Positions 21,437 to 34,796 of a DNA stretch of 64,000 bases are shown here, in pieces (within the stretch, counting starts at the first letter, position 1; the number at the start of each line of letters is the position of its first letter). The DNA lies in assembly GCA_019914995.1 (NCBI GenBank), contig CM034130.1, positions 10,292,001 through 10,356,000 on the forward strand, read 5' to 3'. The stretch is from Acanthochlamys bracteata (Eukaryota; Streptophyta; Magnoliopsida; Pandanales; Velloziaceae). A program made the translations under genes and the position numbers. The notes beneath the pieces are model-generated. The model had not been told where the DNA came from. It was given only the letters and a program-made list of their open reading frames with translations, and ran no database searches.

Positions 21437-22149
21437 TTGCCACAAGTACCAAACAGACCAAAATTCTCATTATGTACATATTTGGCTGCAGAAGAGATGA
21501 TCACAAGAAAATTCCAAGACTACATTAAATCAACTATAAGGTTCCTCAACTTGTTCAAGAGAAAATTTTGCTCTACTACATGCAATGAACTATACTCCCT
21601 AAAAGAGAAACAAAATGTTTTCTTATGGCTGATAACAAATGCAACTGTTGCACTGAGTCAAGCGAGGCTCCAACCACAAGAAAAAAGCTATGTAGTCTTC
21701 AGTAGAAGAGGTTCAGCTGCAAATATGCTCCAGTATGGTACTATGATCAGTCAATGTCCAAACTGGAGTACGGCTCATCTCGAACCTGACAGTAAGTTAA
21801 CTAAATCAACAGGAATTCACTCTTAGAGTAAAACCCTATCTTTTAAGATTAAGGATACCACCATAGAAACAAAACAAAAAAAAGTTGAGGGGTATGGAAG
21901 GAGTAAAACCTTTCATCTAAACTGAATTGCTAAAAATAAGGAAGCAAGCTACTCTAGGTAGAAATGGGCCATGGACAGAGTTGTCTGGGAAGTTGTTCCT
22001 ATAGTGGGGGGAAGGCCGAAAGGAGCAGAACTATGAGCAAAGTTAAAATGGTGAAGGAAACAAGTTAAAAGAGAGAAGACAATAAAGGGAAGGAAAAAAT
22101 ATATATGCAGGTCAATAGCCGCATAAAACTCAATTGTAACAAAATCCCC
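21437..22149. other. 3' flank of the PRPP synthase gene
   Basis: No coding signal was recognised. A 147-codon plus-strand frame at 21383-21826 starts inside the AT-rich block and shows no family features. Part of 21900-22149 is probably PRS 3' UTR. Confidence 0.4.
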
Positions 22150-25100
22150 TCACTCAAAGATGCTACTCACTGAGCCATCATCATAAACTCGCCAGATAGT
22201 CTCTCCTAAAAGGTTTGCCACAGACAAGACTGTCAACTGGGGGAAGCTTTTCTCCTCCAAAATTGGGATAGTGTTTGTGATGATAACTTCTTGGAAAAGA
22301 CCACTTGATAATCTCTCTATTGCAGGAGGGCTGCACATACAAGTGTACACAAACCAGTATAAGTATCATTGATTATATATGTGATCTAAAAATCTATGTC
22401 CAATGTCATTACAATAGCATAGCCTAGCAGCAAAGGAGATCAAAAGAAGAACTGATTTCAATCACGGATTGTTGAACCATGAAATCCTGATAGAATATCC
22501 ACAAGCAAAAAATCTTTATATGAAACCATAAGTAACTTAAGAAGGTAAAACGTGATACGTTCAAATAACTGCAGAGAAAGAAACGTAAGTTCTATGTGTT
22601 TATGATGTTCTAAGAAAATCTCTAGATTGATCCCTCTCACTGCAGTTCACTGACCCACCGGTAACTGGAATAAACAGTTTGCAAACAACTGCTAGTCCCC
22701 TCTTCTTGAAAATTGCCTTGCTAACTTACATCTTAAACTAGTTGCTTTAAGGTAAGTTAAGAAAAATAATAGGAGATGTGAACAACAGACTTTCACAGGC
22801 CATAAGTCCACCAGTAAAGTCAAACAGGTCAAAGTGCTAAATATAGGAAAAGGTTATTGCCATTAAGATCGTAACAGAATAGATTTCTTAGATCACTGCA
22901 AATGCCACCTTGCCACATAATTTGCTAGAACTCAATGACTCAGCTTTTTAAAAGTCAATTGACAACAAATTGACAACAGATTACCTAAACACTGCATGTG
23001 TAGTACAAGCATAAACTTCTCTTGCACCTTCTTGGTGCAACAGTTCAGCACCTTTTGCAATAGTCCCTGCATATCCAACAAGGAAACTCTCATGACTAAA
23101 ATCAAGACTTAACAAAAAAGCTAACATATCAGATGATGAAGAATAACAGACAAAGTTTAACAACCTAAATGGGGGGAACAATTTCTTCCACAAAACAATC
23201 ACAAACTTACCAGCAGTGTCAATCATATCGTCCACCATCACTGCTACCTTCCCTTTGACATCCCCTATAAGGTTCATCACCTAAAGACGCGTTAAAGAAG
23301 CCAATCTTGATGAGATGCTTGAAGATGCCATAACTTTGGCTCTATAGGTGAGGGCAACACACTGGAATATACATATATTAATTCTGACAGACCATAGATG
23401 TGCATATTCAGTCTGCTTTAAAGACTCACTCCAAATGTTTGTCCAGATTAAACCCAAGAGAAAAAAATCCTGCTACCAGCATAGATTCAAAATAGAAGTC
23501 CAGGCCAAGCTTAGGTGAACAGTTGCAGCGAAGGCAACTCTGACAAGCAAAGGAAGCAAGATTTTGCAACCCCCAAAGGTCAAATACATGTTTCACTAAG
23601 TAGTTAAATAAAGCATTGCAAAAGCCTCTAAAACCCAGGTAATACTGGAAGACAAGGCAAACTAACTTTCAAACAAAGGTTTAACTGTACTAATTAGAAG
23701 TACCGGTTGGAACTATTTGGTGGAGGCATCCAATACTAAGTTTCTTGAAAACAAGAAATGTTAACTTTGTCCGAAAACATAAATTAAAATCACCCTACCT
23801 AGAGAATATTACCTCAGCAACATTATGTGCATGGCGTCTTTTGTCAACAATAGCAAGCGGAGCATCTGACAACTTTTTGGCAAATGCACGAGCTCTGGCA
23901 ACACCTCCAACATCTGGTGAGACCACTACCAGATCCTTTGAACTGATGGTCTTGCTAGCTAGATAGTCAAGGATCACAGGCTGGACAGAAATTCAAAAAT
24001 TCCATCAGTGACTCCAAGAAAACTAACATATGATGCTGATGTATGGATAGCCAAACTAACATGATGAATTACAAAATCATACTTGGCCATAGACATGATC
24101 CACGGGTATATCGAAGTAACCCATAGACTGCCCCGAATGAAGATCGCATGCAAGTACTCGATTAGCACCTGCTTCTGTAATCAAGTTTGCAACTAGTTTG
24201 GCAGCAATTGACTCACGCCCTTGAGTCTGAAAAGAATGTGACGACAATGAGTTAAGCCAAAGGTTTCCTGCAGATTGGAAAGCTAGATAATTGCGCACAT
24301 TCAGGTTATTGTTGCTTGGCAAGCAACCATCTATTAAGACAAGAGAAGAATGGATCAAGAACAAATTGTTCGGAGAACAAAACAGCAACCAACAAAGGAG
24401 ATATAGTAGGGCCCTAACAGATAATTAACTTAGATCCCCAAATCTACAAATCCAAAAGGAAGGCATCAGGTGGAAGAAACAGCTACCTTTCTGTCAGCCC
24501 TAGCATAACCAAAGTAAGGAACCACAGCAGTGATATTCTTTGCAGATGCTCTTCGGCAAGCATCAATCATGACGAGCAACTCCATGAGATTCTCATTTGC
24601 AGGAGGACAAGTTGGTTGGACAAGAAAAACATCGCATCCTCTTACACTCTCCTGCAACTGGACATATATTTCTCCATCTGCAAAGCGCTTTATCTTTATC
24701 TTTCCTAGCTCCAGTCCTAAATAGCTTGCAATTTCCTATTCAAAAAACATGGAATCAAATCGCTACAAATTAGTATACACCATTTTGCAGAATCTGAAAA
24801 GATACACAAATAAGCACCTGAAGGCTAGAGAGATAAAGAAGCATGGAAAAAGCAAACTTAACCTCTTTGGGCTATCTAAGCTGCCACAAGGAAATACTGA
24901 AGTGCTTAGGATTGCTATAAAAGCAAATCGACGAAACTCCTCATTCAGAAACTCAAATCATGAATTTACATTTTCTACCTAACAAAACCTTGAGATAAAA
25001 TTTGTTGGACTCTACAGGTTACATGACATCATTGACTTTGCTCTTTAATGTTCTTTTTACCCAAATAACATATATATTCATATGATGTGCAAGTAAAAAC

Positions 25101-26045
25101 TTCTCCTCTGATCATTGCAACTACTAACACTCATCAAGATTGGGCAGGATAAATCAATTCCTCTCCTACAGCCTTGTTACAACAACAACAACAACAAAAA
25201 TCAGAGGCAGAATGCTAGCTATCTCTTTGTTCCTATAACAAGCTCTGAGAGTAGGGAAGTAACCTGAGAAAGAGCAGGATTAGCAGTTCCTGAGAAGATG
25301 CGCAACCTTGTATTACACCCTCTGCTTCTATCTTCAAGGCTCGGCACTGTCAAGGAACGAAACAAAGACTGTTTGCCAATATCTGGTATACATGGTGGCA
25401 CCCCGTTGATATACTTGAGCGGTTCTGCTAGATTGCATCTCTGCACCTAAATTGATTGAAAAGTTAGATAAGAAGTTAACTTTAGAAAGATTCATTTCCC
25501 CAAAACAAAAACCGGCACTTCACAGTACCGCCTTTAGCCTCGAATTGGCACTCAAATTATAAGGACTAGCAAGAAGTTGATTACCAAGGCCTAATACACA
25601 AGTCGACAACCAAATTATCATCAGCTCAAGTTGGCAGTCTAGTGTTATTCATCCTAGACTTGAATCTTCAATACTCCGAAAAACCCTAGACCCACGAGAA
25701 CTGATAGTCCGAAACACGAAAAACCCAGAACCTACAAGAACTAAACCCTTATCAGCTAAAAATAAGAAACATTTTCTCCACTACACATTCGAACGCATCC
25801 TTAAAAGAAGAAGTTATTCAATTCAATTCGAACACATTCGATCGTAATGTTTACCGATTTGCTTTTTTTTGGAAAAGAACAGAAAAAAACACTCACAAAT
25901 TTGTAACATTTGCTTTTTCGGAAAAGAGAAGAAAAACTCTAACAAATTTGTAAATTTTACAACAAAAAAAAGAAACGAAAACGAGAACTGTTGCGAATAT
26001 TTCTACAAACCGCAGGATTGCGAACGGAGATGCAGAAGCTTCCAT
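22150..26045 (-). CDS. Ribose-phosphate pyrophosphokinase, chloroplast type (PRS1/PRS2-like)
   Basis: Eight coding exons: 26007-26045 (first exon, donor uncertain), 25264-25446, 24487-24735, 24083-24226, 23813-23980, 23211-23280, 22985-23066 and 22150-22330. The model gives about 371 residues. The enzyme transfers pyrophosphate from ATP to ribose 5-phosphate to make PRPP for purine, pyrimidine, His and Trp synthesis. Motifs: [13 protein letters not shown] at the mature N terminus, [37 protein letters not shown], the divalent-metal signature [36 protein letters not shown], the PRPP loop [12 protein letters not shown] and a C terminus ending [14 protein letters not shown]. Exon 1 encodes only [13 protein letters not shown] if the donor TTT|GTAGAA is used with acceptor TTTAG|GTGCAG. 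An alternative pair (CTGCG|GTTTGT with GCAGAG|ATGC) also keeps frame. Either way about 60 residues precede the conserved domain, suited to a plastid leader. Confidence 0.94.
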
Positions 26046-26769
26046 GGCTAGATGTACCCGGAGAAGAAGCACAATGGCGCGCAGGAGATGAATACGTGGC
26101 AGCCAAAGAGAACGCCACGGATGCCATTTCCCTCGTTCTCCCTCCCTCTATTATTAATAATAGTAGTTTAGACTTCAGAGGGGCACTTCAAAGATAATTT
26201 ATAACATTTTTGTAAGTTTATCCAGTTTAGGCCCAATAATATGACTTTATAGAGTGTTTTTATTTTGAAATAACTTTGAATTTTAGAAAATTAATTAAAT
26301 AAAAATTTTATATTTTGTATTTATTTTAATTGTGAGTTTAAAAAAAATAAATTTGTATTGTAGAAAAATACGCCATAATAAAATGTCCTAGATGATTTCA
26401 TATTTGAGTCATCATATAGATTAATTATTAATTTGTGCATTTTTTTTTGAGAGATCAGTTTCCATGTATTGAGTTTTATATAATTTCTTTTCTTTCTACA
26501 AGCGTAAATCTCCAACATAGGAAAGACTTGTAAAGATAGAGATTTTCAGAACTGCTTAAAATTAAAAAGAAATAATATAAATTTTATTTGAAGTTTTTCA
26601 AAAAGAAATTTGCGCTATAATATATATATATATATATATATATAATAAAAAATTATTAGAAAATGTAAAATTTTTTAGGAAGTAAACAAAAACGTGCCGT
26701 CAAATTCAGTCTTAATGATAATAATAAAATTTCCATCCCATTTTACATGATTTTAAACAGAAAAGGAAG
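26046..26769. other. PRS promoter and AT-rich spacer
   Basis: 26046-26170 is the likely PRS leader and promoter. 26190-26770 is A+T-rich without coding signal and contains a (TA)n tract at 26616-26644. Confidence 0.4.
26616..26644. repeat. (TA)n microsatellite
   Basis: Pure TA dinucleotides over most of the stretch. Confidence 0.9.
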
Positions 26770-27087
26770 TCACATATCAGCACAATACAGTTGTAAAATA
26801 AGCGAATACCCTTTAAAAACGGCGAAAAAGTTCTTGTAACAAATGTTTCCCATTTCGTTAACAGCCTTGCAGCATTTAGTACTGACGTTGATCTTCATGT
26901 TGAAGATGGACCATAATATGCTTTTCTCACAACCAGCAACTTTCCTTATTGGCTCCAAACATGTGCCTCCAAAACTCCGATCGTTAAAACCAGAAGCCGC
27001 ATTACCATAAGAAAACATGAAACTGGTGCCAATACTTCCCAAATAAATCAGAAGCATCCACCCCTTTGCTGCTGATATGCTTCTCAT
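26770..27087 (-). CDS. Small secreted prolamin-like protein (ECA1/DUF1278 type)
   Basis: Single exon of 105 codons. Residues 1 to about 30 form a signal peptide (basic start, then WMLLIYLGSIGTSFMFSYG, with cleavage likely near NAA). The mature part has the Prolamin-like pattern: C-LEPIRKVAGC-EKSILWSIF-(9)-STKCC-KAVNEMGNIC. These small Cys-rich proteins are helical and disulphide-bonded. The best-known members (EC1) act at gamete fusion, and many are expressed in female gametophytes or seeds. What this one does cannot be read from sequence. The tail after the last core Cys (FKGYSLILQLYCADM) is longer than usual and adds one more Cys, so the C terminus may be diverged. It lies 0.7 kb upstream of the PRS start on the same strand. 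Confidence 0.82.
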   Translation of the reverse strand: MRSISAAKGWMLLIYLGSIGTSFMFSYGNAASGFNDRSFGGTCLEPIRKVAGCEKSILWSIFNMKINVSTKCCKAVNEMGNICYKNFFAVFKGYSLILQLYCADM

Positions 27088-27395
27088 TGTTGTTGTTCTT
27101 CTTCTTTTTTTTTCTTCAGTAAAGGTTTCTTATAGTTTATAGACGAATTCATGACTGAATTTAATCAAGCGTTTCGACTATTAATCCTTTATGTTTTTTT
27201 TCCGTCGAAATTAATTTTATGGTTTCATGTTAATAAGAATGGCATCTTTCTCTAACATCCATCAAGTCCACTCGGTTTTTTGTATACATAAATTTCCTGA
27301 ACAATTCACGTATGCCAATGTAACTCCCAGAAGAATTCCTGTAAATTGTTTTTCGCTCAATGCAGTTCATCCATTCGTTGCAGTATCCGACAACA

Positions 27396-27910
27396 ATGAC
27401 GAGCAGCAAAAACACGCTGCAGTTTTTCACAATCTACGTCTTGGTTTCTTTGCTGCTTAAATTCCCAGCCCTGGCTCCTGCAAGGTGATCAACAGTGTTG
27501 CAAAAATTGCTTCAGAAAAAAGGGTCGTTCTCCAGCAAGTTCTGCAAGCCCAGCCCTCCTCCAACTCATCCGCCAGCACCATGCAGCTTTGATGCTCACA
27601 GCAATGTTGGCGCTCACGTGCCAACGAGGCCTGTGGTGCACCATGCTGGACACCGCCATAACCATCATCGTGTTGCGCTTGCTCCTAGACCTTTGAACCC
27701 CCACCACATCCCCTGGACAACTTGAGGACTAATGCATTTGTAAAGCTCCTTCAACTGAAGTTGCAGCCCCCACACCAAGCCCTAAGGAGTCTGCATAGCA
27801 AGATGATGAACATAATCAGAATCACAAGCACAACAGAGAGGTCATCATCATTGTCACCTTCAGCACAAAGCACAAGAAAAGGAAACAGAAGCACCATAAT
27901 GACTTTTTGA
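27396..27910 (+). pseudogene. Broken copy of an unrecognised secreted His/Pro-rich gene
   Basis: From ATG 27396 a signal peptide is encoded (MTSSKNTLQFF then IYVLVSLLLKFPALAPAR), but an in-frame TGA follows at 27486. The same frame then stays open to 27725 and encodes a Pro/Cys/His-rich stretch (FCKPSPPPTHPPAPCSF; RPVVHHAGHRHNHHRVALAP). DNA similarity to the inverted copy at 45677-46123 runs from about 27630 to 27900, past the stop and through at least one frame change (in the copy PSTGVAPP, here PSTEVAAP in a different frame). So this copy looks disabled, unless the TGA is a sequencing error or an unusual splice removes it; the segment to remove would be under 30 bases, too short for an intron. 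I do not recognise the family. Confidence 0.55.
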
Positions 27911-28277
27911 GATCACAGAGAGACAAGTATTGAACTTCAGTAGCATTGAAGAACCATGTTAACAAAATTTGAATGTAGGAGATAAGGAATCAGTTCTCTT
28001 CACAACATATATTTATCAGTTAAATTTCTTCTAAACAAACTGGAACATTCACCAAATTAAAAATTTTGAGCTCGTAAGTATATAACTAAAGGATTGACAT
28101 CAGAAGGTGAGTCACATGAAACCCTTGGTATGTCACAAATGCATATTCGTTACTACAAAAGAAAACTGTACAAACACCAAGTACATGTAGACAGTAATAG
28201 GTCTACAGTTTGACTTTGTATACAGAACCCACTTATAGTTGGATGGGGAAGCAATGACTAAAGAAGCTTGCCAATTT
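27911..28277. other. Spacer between the broken His/Pro-rich gene and the Ubl-SAYSvFN gene
   Basis: No coding signal. The right part is probably 3' UTR of the minus-strand gene that ends at 28278. Confidence 0.4.
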
Positions 28278-30141
28278 TCAAAACTGTCCAGCTCTTAGAT
28301 CCCTATCCAAGCGATCCGCGTTTAGAGTACCAGGCAGCTCTCTAAAGTCTTCATTAAATATGGAGTATGCACTGCAAAAAGATACATTTGGTATATTGAT
28401 CAGAAAGAGGAGCCTGCTAGAATCGACATGATTATAGAAGCAGCACCAAATAAACACAGATGTCACTTAGAAGAAAATCGCTAGCCATACAAGAACATGT
28501 TTAAGGCATTTCAGATCAAAGGGAACATTTTTTGTTTGTTGAGGGCTTTGTTTATAAAAAAAAAGAGCCATACCTGACATCACCTTGTTTTTTCTTTCCA
28601 AGATTTACAAGAATAATCAAGAACCCAGTAATGAGTATCTGCATCCAAATCAATTGAAACAGAAATATACTATTTAATTTAATACCTCAAATTGCTGGAT
28701 AAAGGAGTGTTGCTTTCAAAAGCTAGAAAACATAAAAAGGACGTAAGAGAAGGCTTACATATATAGGCCCCACATCCCATCTGTGGGCAACAGGTGCCAA
28801 TATGAACCATAGGATAATACATGCCCATGCCTTCAGACTGGTAGAGAAAATTGCCATAAAAAATATATCTAATGCAAGTTAGTAGTAAGAATTGTTGCTC
28901 AAGGTGCATAATCTTTGATTAATAACAATAGATTAATGGAGCAATACCAGGTAATTTTAGTTTGTCATGAAGGAAAAAGTAGAGCTTTTTCTTCGACCAG
29001 CTTGCTGAATCAGGCATTTGAAACCTCTAAAAAACAGATATATAAGGAAATGAAACATTGTTTCCAAATTGTTGAAGAAAGCCAACTGATTCTGTTTTGA
29101 TCAAAGATCAGTCACTAACCAAGTCATCATCCTCATCATCATCAACATCACGGAGATGTTTAGCTGGTGGCTTAGGCATGACAGCCACTGTAAGTGTATC
29201 TGAGAGAAGAAAGAAAATATCTTAAGAGCAAGCTTAAAACCTCAAAACCTCTTTTTTGCAGGATATGTTTTCGTGTCATTCAATTTACATGACCGACAGC
29301 CTAACCCTTTTACTGCAAGAACTACTGCAGTAGTCAATACTAATACAACCAGCGCATTAATAGAAGTAAAAAATCCAAGAAGGAAAGAAGCAAGCAAAGA
29401 AGAAAAACCAAGAAGTCATACCACCATCTTGCATGTGCATGGGCACATCATCAGCATCCCGCAATGTCTTCCCTTTAAGCACAAGCTTAAGCCTATCTGC
29501 TGGCAACTTCCGTTCCATTGCCACCAACCTCCTCAACTCCAAAACCTGGAGAAAATTGTAACAACTCATACTCCACGCAAGTCTCAAAATTCAATCAAAC
29601 ACGCAGGATATTACCAACCTTAAAACCAACATAAAATTTTCACCACCACATTCTATCTCTACGTTACAAAACATACTTACAATTGAGTGTTCCAACCTAC
29701 AATATAATGCCTACTATAACACCATACTTCTAAATTAAGCTCAATGCAATAGTAAATAGCACCTCATTTTGAAATGCCAGAATCTCAGTAATTCAATTAT
29801 ATTCACTTCAAATAAAATTCTTCACAGACCCGAGACGCCTCTTATCATGATAAATAAATTGCAGATATATGTAGCTTTTCACACATGGCTTAAATTGTAA
29901 GATTAGATCTGTTTCAAAATCAGAGAGATCTAACCTATAAGCATATCATATAATAGAATTGAATGATCATGAACTCAAAAAATTGACCAAAATTTAATTT
30001 GTTTCAAAATTTGACCTTAATAGGAGTTGGAACGCGAAGCACTGCAGGTCGAGTGGGTCCCACTGTGCGGAGAACTATCTCCGCCTCCCGCTGGCCGTTG
30101 CTTCGCCGTAGCACATCTTCCACCGCCAACGACGCCGCCAT
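28278..30141 (-). CDS. Ubiquitin-like domain plus SAYSvFN membrane protein (SAYSD1-like)
   Basis: Six coding exons: 30016-30141, 29422-29545, 29120-29199, 28759-28830, 28574-28638 and 28278-28371, giving 186 residues. Residues about 20-85 look like a ubiquitin fold (EIVLRTVGPTRPAVLRVPTP, then VLELRRLVAMERKLPADRLK and LVLKGKTLRDADDV). Next come a short linker, an acidic patch (DVDDDEDDD, about 101-109), two hydrophobic segments (AWACIILWFILAPVA, about 111-125; ILITGFLIILVNLG, about 135-148) and the C-terminal SAYSvFN domain beginning SAYSIFNEDFRELPGTLNAD at residue 156. Animal SAYSD1 is an ER membrane protein that recognises UFMylated, stalled ribosomes at the translocon. An ER role here is inference from that domain. 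Exon phases all agree. The start ATG 30141 is the first in frame and is followed by MAASLAVEDVLRRS. Confidence 0.9.
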
Positions 30142-33100
30142 CGATCTTGATCGGAGCGTTATAAAAATTTTGTTTTGGGAATTTTTCTTGTTACTTTTCT
30201 TAAGTAAGTTGAATAATCAGTTTTCAGAGTCGAGTCTGTTTGCAAGATCAGCCTTCTTAAGTACTATTTTCCAATATAGCTCTCATAGTTTCTTTTAGCC
30301 AAAAAAGCAATTTGTAAGTTAGTGAACGGAATTTTCTTTTTGGCTCCACTCGTGATGCCAGTGTAGTAACTAGTGTGGACGTGGTTAATAGCAGAACTTT
30401 AACTACGTAAAAAAGATTCACGTAACCGGTTCTAACTAGCAATGCAATTTGATCGTGCAACATTGCATCTTCCACCCTTACAAACAGTTCTTGTTTTGAC
30501 CTGTCAGTAAAAAAACTCTATCAGATATTATAAAAAATTTATAATTGAAACGAAGCCAAACAATGTCGGAATACATTCATGATATGTAGATCAACTCGAG
30601 CCCGATGGATGATCAAAGTCCGTGTTTCTTCACAAATAAAGCCCATTATTTCAAAGTCCTTGGGCCAATTAAATTTCAATTTCTTATTTCCAATTTTCCT
30701 TTACTCTTAATAAAATCTTCTTTTTGTTTATAGTTTTGTATTGAAATTTTTATTCCTTGATGTTCCCTCGAAACAGAAAAGGAACCAAAACCAAATCAAT
30801 GCACAGACAACTAAATCGTGAATGAAATAAATGAATATTTGTTTGTTCTTGCCCTTAAGAAGGAACAGATAAGAATATGAGTAACATATGCGAGCAACTG
30901 AATGCGTCTTATCGGCGAATCACATCTTTCAGATTGACCCGCACCTAAACTTCATGTTCATAATATTAGTAATAACCAAAAAAATAACTCAATTCTAAAA
31001 GAAAAAAGAAATAAATGAATCTCGAATCCAAATATCTTGGTTATAACTTATTTGTGCGTCAGTTTCAATTCAGATTAGTAAGTCGTTATTCGAGTCACTG
31101 ATCAAAACACTAATCAATTTATTTATCTCAAAATTCGTAGATTAATCGTGTTCATATTTTGTTAATTTTTGCGTGGCGTCAAATCGAAATTTGTTCATCT
31201 TTTCTCCAGCAGAACGCTATACATCCACCTGTCATCCAAATTAAATGGTAGAGAAAATTTGAAATTAAATTTCTTTTTTTCATTTCGGTAACCTATTTGG
31301 ATTTGTTTTATTTTAATTTTTTTTTTACTAAAAAGCGAGAGATAACAGATAGTGGTGTTTCCAAAAGATAGGAACAAACCTTTTCTCTATGAAAGAGACT
31401 TCACCAATTAATAATGGGTCAAATTTAGGTACGGACCAATTAATTTCCAGTTAAAATTCTAAGAAAAAGATTTTCAACGTGAAGATTTTGCAAGGATTTA
31501 AATTTTACAGACGGCATCATCATAAAAGAGGATCGAGCAAACTGTTGGAGCTTCAAGAATAGCAGGATCAGCACGATTAAAAACGAATTGACAGAAAATG
31601 TAAGCAAGTAATTAGAACAGTGCGAAAACAACAGCGGCAGTACTGAAGGACAGCGCAGGTCAAACACATGCAGTGTGGTCCAAGAAAATATCACTTTAGG
31701 AAATGGAATGGAATGATAATTAAATTTTCTTTTTTGAATTCTAGCTAGCTAGATCAGTCGCGATCATTTGAGAAAAGAAAACAAAAACAATTTATTTAAC
31801 GATCGAGGGGTTGTTGGATTGACAGTGCAGTGCCTGTGCTTGGTCGGAGAAGTTTGGTGGTTGTTTGACGTGTTCGACGGCGACCGTTCGTTCACACCGC
31901 CTTCCTTCTCCCTGCCATGGAATCGGTGCCTGCTGACGATGAAACAAAATTTTTTTCTTTTTAAACGAAAAAAATTATTTTAAAAGCAATTAATACATCG
32001 CTATCTTCTGATGATAAATTTCGATAAGTCGTGTTAGGTTTGTATACGAGCAATTGCTTCTCATATAAACCACCAACACAAATTAACACCATATTATAGA
32101 TAAAATCAAAACAAAAATATTTTATCGTTGCTTCCCTTCAAAGCATGCTTCTTAATTTCATAAGGAAATTAACAGCTAATTAACATTTTTGGGGCATTAA
32201 TTAGGAACAATATAATTACTATTTACTGTATACAGTATTCTATTTTATGAGATGAAGATTAGAAGTCATTATCGATTTATTGACTTAAACAAGTTGGTAT
32301 TGATCGATGTTAGGAAGTTACATTGACTAATTAACTGATCATATGTACCCTTGCCTTCACAATCTTGAAAATTATTTGAAGTGTTTTTGAAAAATATATA
32401 AAATAAAAATAATTTTTAGGTTTTTTTTTAAAATAAATTTTATTTTTTTATTTTAAAATTATTATAATAATAATATACAATACTAATAATCACTTCATAT
32501 ATATGCGACATATTGACTATGATTACTTATTGCTTTTTATGTAAGTAAAAACATAAAAAATAAAATCTTTTCTTGTCCCATTTTAACTTTTATCGTAAGA
32601 AATCTCTTCAAAAGTGGAATCGGATCTTGACTTATTCTTTTGTTAATAAGCAAAAGTTAGAAACAGAAACAATTTTTTTACCCAAAAAGACAAAAGCTTT
32701 TTTTATACCAATATCTCGCGCCATATGTTTTTGAAATTTTGTCGCGAATGTCCGGTAATTTAAAATTAAAAAAATTCAATAAAAAAATTTGTTCTAAATG
32801 GGTTTCACGTCAAGAAACCATTTCAGGTGATTTTGTTAATTTTATTAATATAAAATAAAATATGCACTATCGAACAAAAAACGAACTTGCTTTAAGAAAA
32901 ATTAAATTAAAAAAAAAATTGCTTGAAAATAACACTATAGATTATATATGCATGCGTACACTATATTTTAGCTAAATAATTTTTTTTAGCATTATTTATA
33001 AATAAATAGTGCATTCTTTCTGAACATGTTCTGGAAAGATTAAGCACTAAATTCAACTTTTCGGCTTACGAGAAAAGTAATTACCAAATAAGTGCTTTTG

Positions 33101-34796
33101 TAAGCCTCGTAATTTTGGCTCTATTACTACATAAAAATATTAGTTAAGTAAAAAGAGCTAATTAACTTTAAACAAATTTAAAAAAAGAAAATAGAATATT
33201 TAAAAAGTTCAAATTAATCGAAATATTAATTAGAATAATTAATATTGAAATATTTCAACCAAATATCTTGACCAGAGCAATAAAAGCACCTTGTTTTCTT
33301 TTCCAAATTTCGTAAGATTGAAATCAAAGAGCTTTCTTTTGATTGTGGAAATAAGCACTTTTGCACTTAATATACAGAGCTTATCAAAAAAGTAAATATC
33401 ATAATATTAAAATAAAAAAATTAATCATGAATGAATTAAAAAAAAAATTCTCTATTTATTATGTCGTAGTCATAACCTAATAATCTGAAGAAAATCTGTA
33501 CAAAAATTGATGTTTACCAAACATATACACAGTTCATGCGTAAGTAAATTTGTACTATAAATTTCTTTTCTTTGTAGCAATTAATATAATTAATGTAAAT
33601 TGAATTAAATAAACAAAAAAATAATTTATTGTATTATTTTATTACAAATAAATGACAGATTTCTACGTACGTACTAGAACTTTAAATATGATAAACATGA
33701 CATTTATCTACTATATATCTATTAGTGTTGGTATAATTAATGTTTTTTTAATTACTATGCTTTATTATTTACGTTAATTTAGTATTTTGGTATATATATT
33801 TTGTTAAATAAAATGAAATAATAATAATATATATATATATATATATTGAAGAAGTAGTGGCTAAATTAGGCAAAGTTGCATGTAGGCCACGTTGCTTTTT
33901 CTCATGTCCATAGAGGATTTCTCAAAGTGGATCGCGTGTAGTGTTTTTATTTTTTAAAAATTTTATTTTAGAGCTTTTATGAAGTTCTTAAAAATATTTA
34001 CGAAATTTTTTTACAACGTTGTTGAATAATAAAATTTCGAAAAACATGAGCAAAGACTACTTTATCGTGTTTAAATTTCAACGATCGAGAGTATATACGT
34101 TCGTCAATTAATTAGGTTAATTTTATTTGTGTTTTATTTGTATATTATTTTGTTGTGATTTCCTCGCATTAATGAATGAATATTTTGCTGCGTGCGTGAG
34201 TAGGTTAAAAGTATCAGGTTCTTAACATTATTGGAAGGAATATGCATGGAATTTAATTCTTCTCAAGATCATATTATTATTGCGCTAGCAGCAGTTATAT
34301 AACTGTTTGTCAATTCCTCAGCATATTTATTTATTTAAAGAAACCTCTCAAAAAAATGTGCAAGTAATGTGCAAATTAAGTACCTTAAATCTAAAGTCAC
34401 TGTGTTTATGTTAAAAATATATTTTTTATAACACGAGTTTTAATTAATAATATATATAAACTTAAAGATATATTGATATACATATCGATAAAAAATGATG
34501 TACCAGTGAGATTTTTAATTTCAATTTTTATTATTAAATAAAAAATTTATGAGTTCAAAATATATTAATAAAATTTTAATTCAATCTGAATAAAAATTAA
34601 TTTTTATCAAAATTTTTGAACAAATAACACCAAAAATAAAAATTAATAAAAATATATATTTTTTAATTTTGTATTATTTTAATAAAAAAGTTTATAAATC
34701 GACCATATTACGTTTAAAGAAAACTTTTATCAATTTAATTTTTCATACATATGATAAAAATTAAATTTAGATATCTCGTACTCATTTTTGGTTCGA

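Noticed and set aside
27485..27512. Splicing out the in-frame TGA with donor AAG|GTGATC and acceptor CTTCAG
   Set aside because: The intron would be 28 bases, below the plant minimum of about 60-70.
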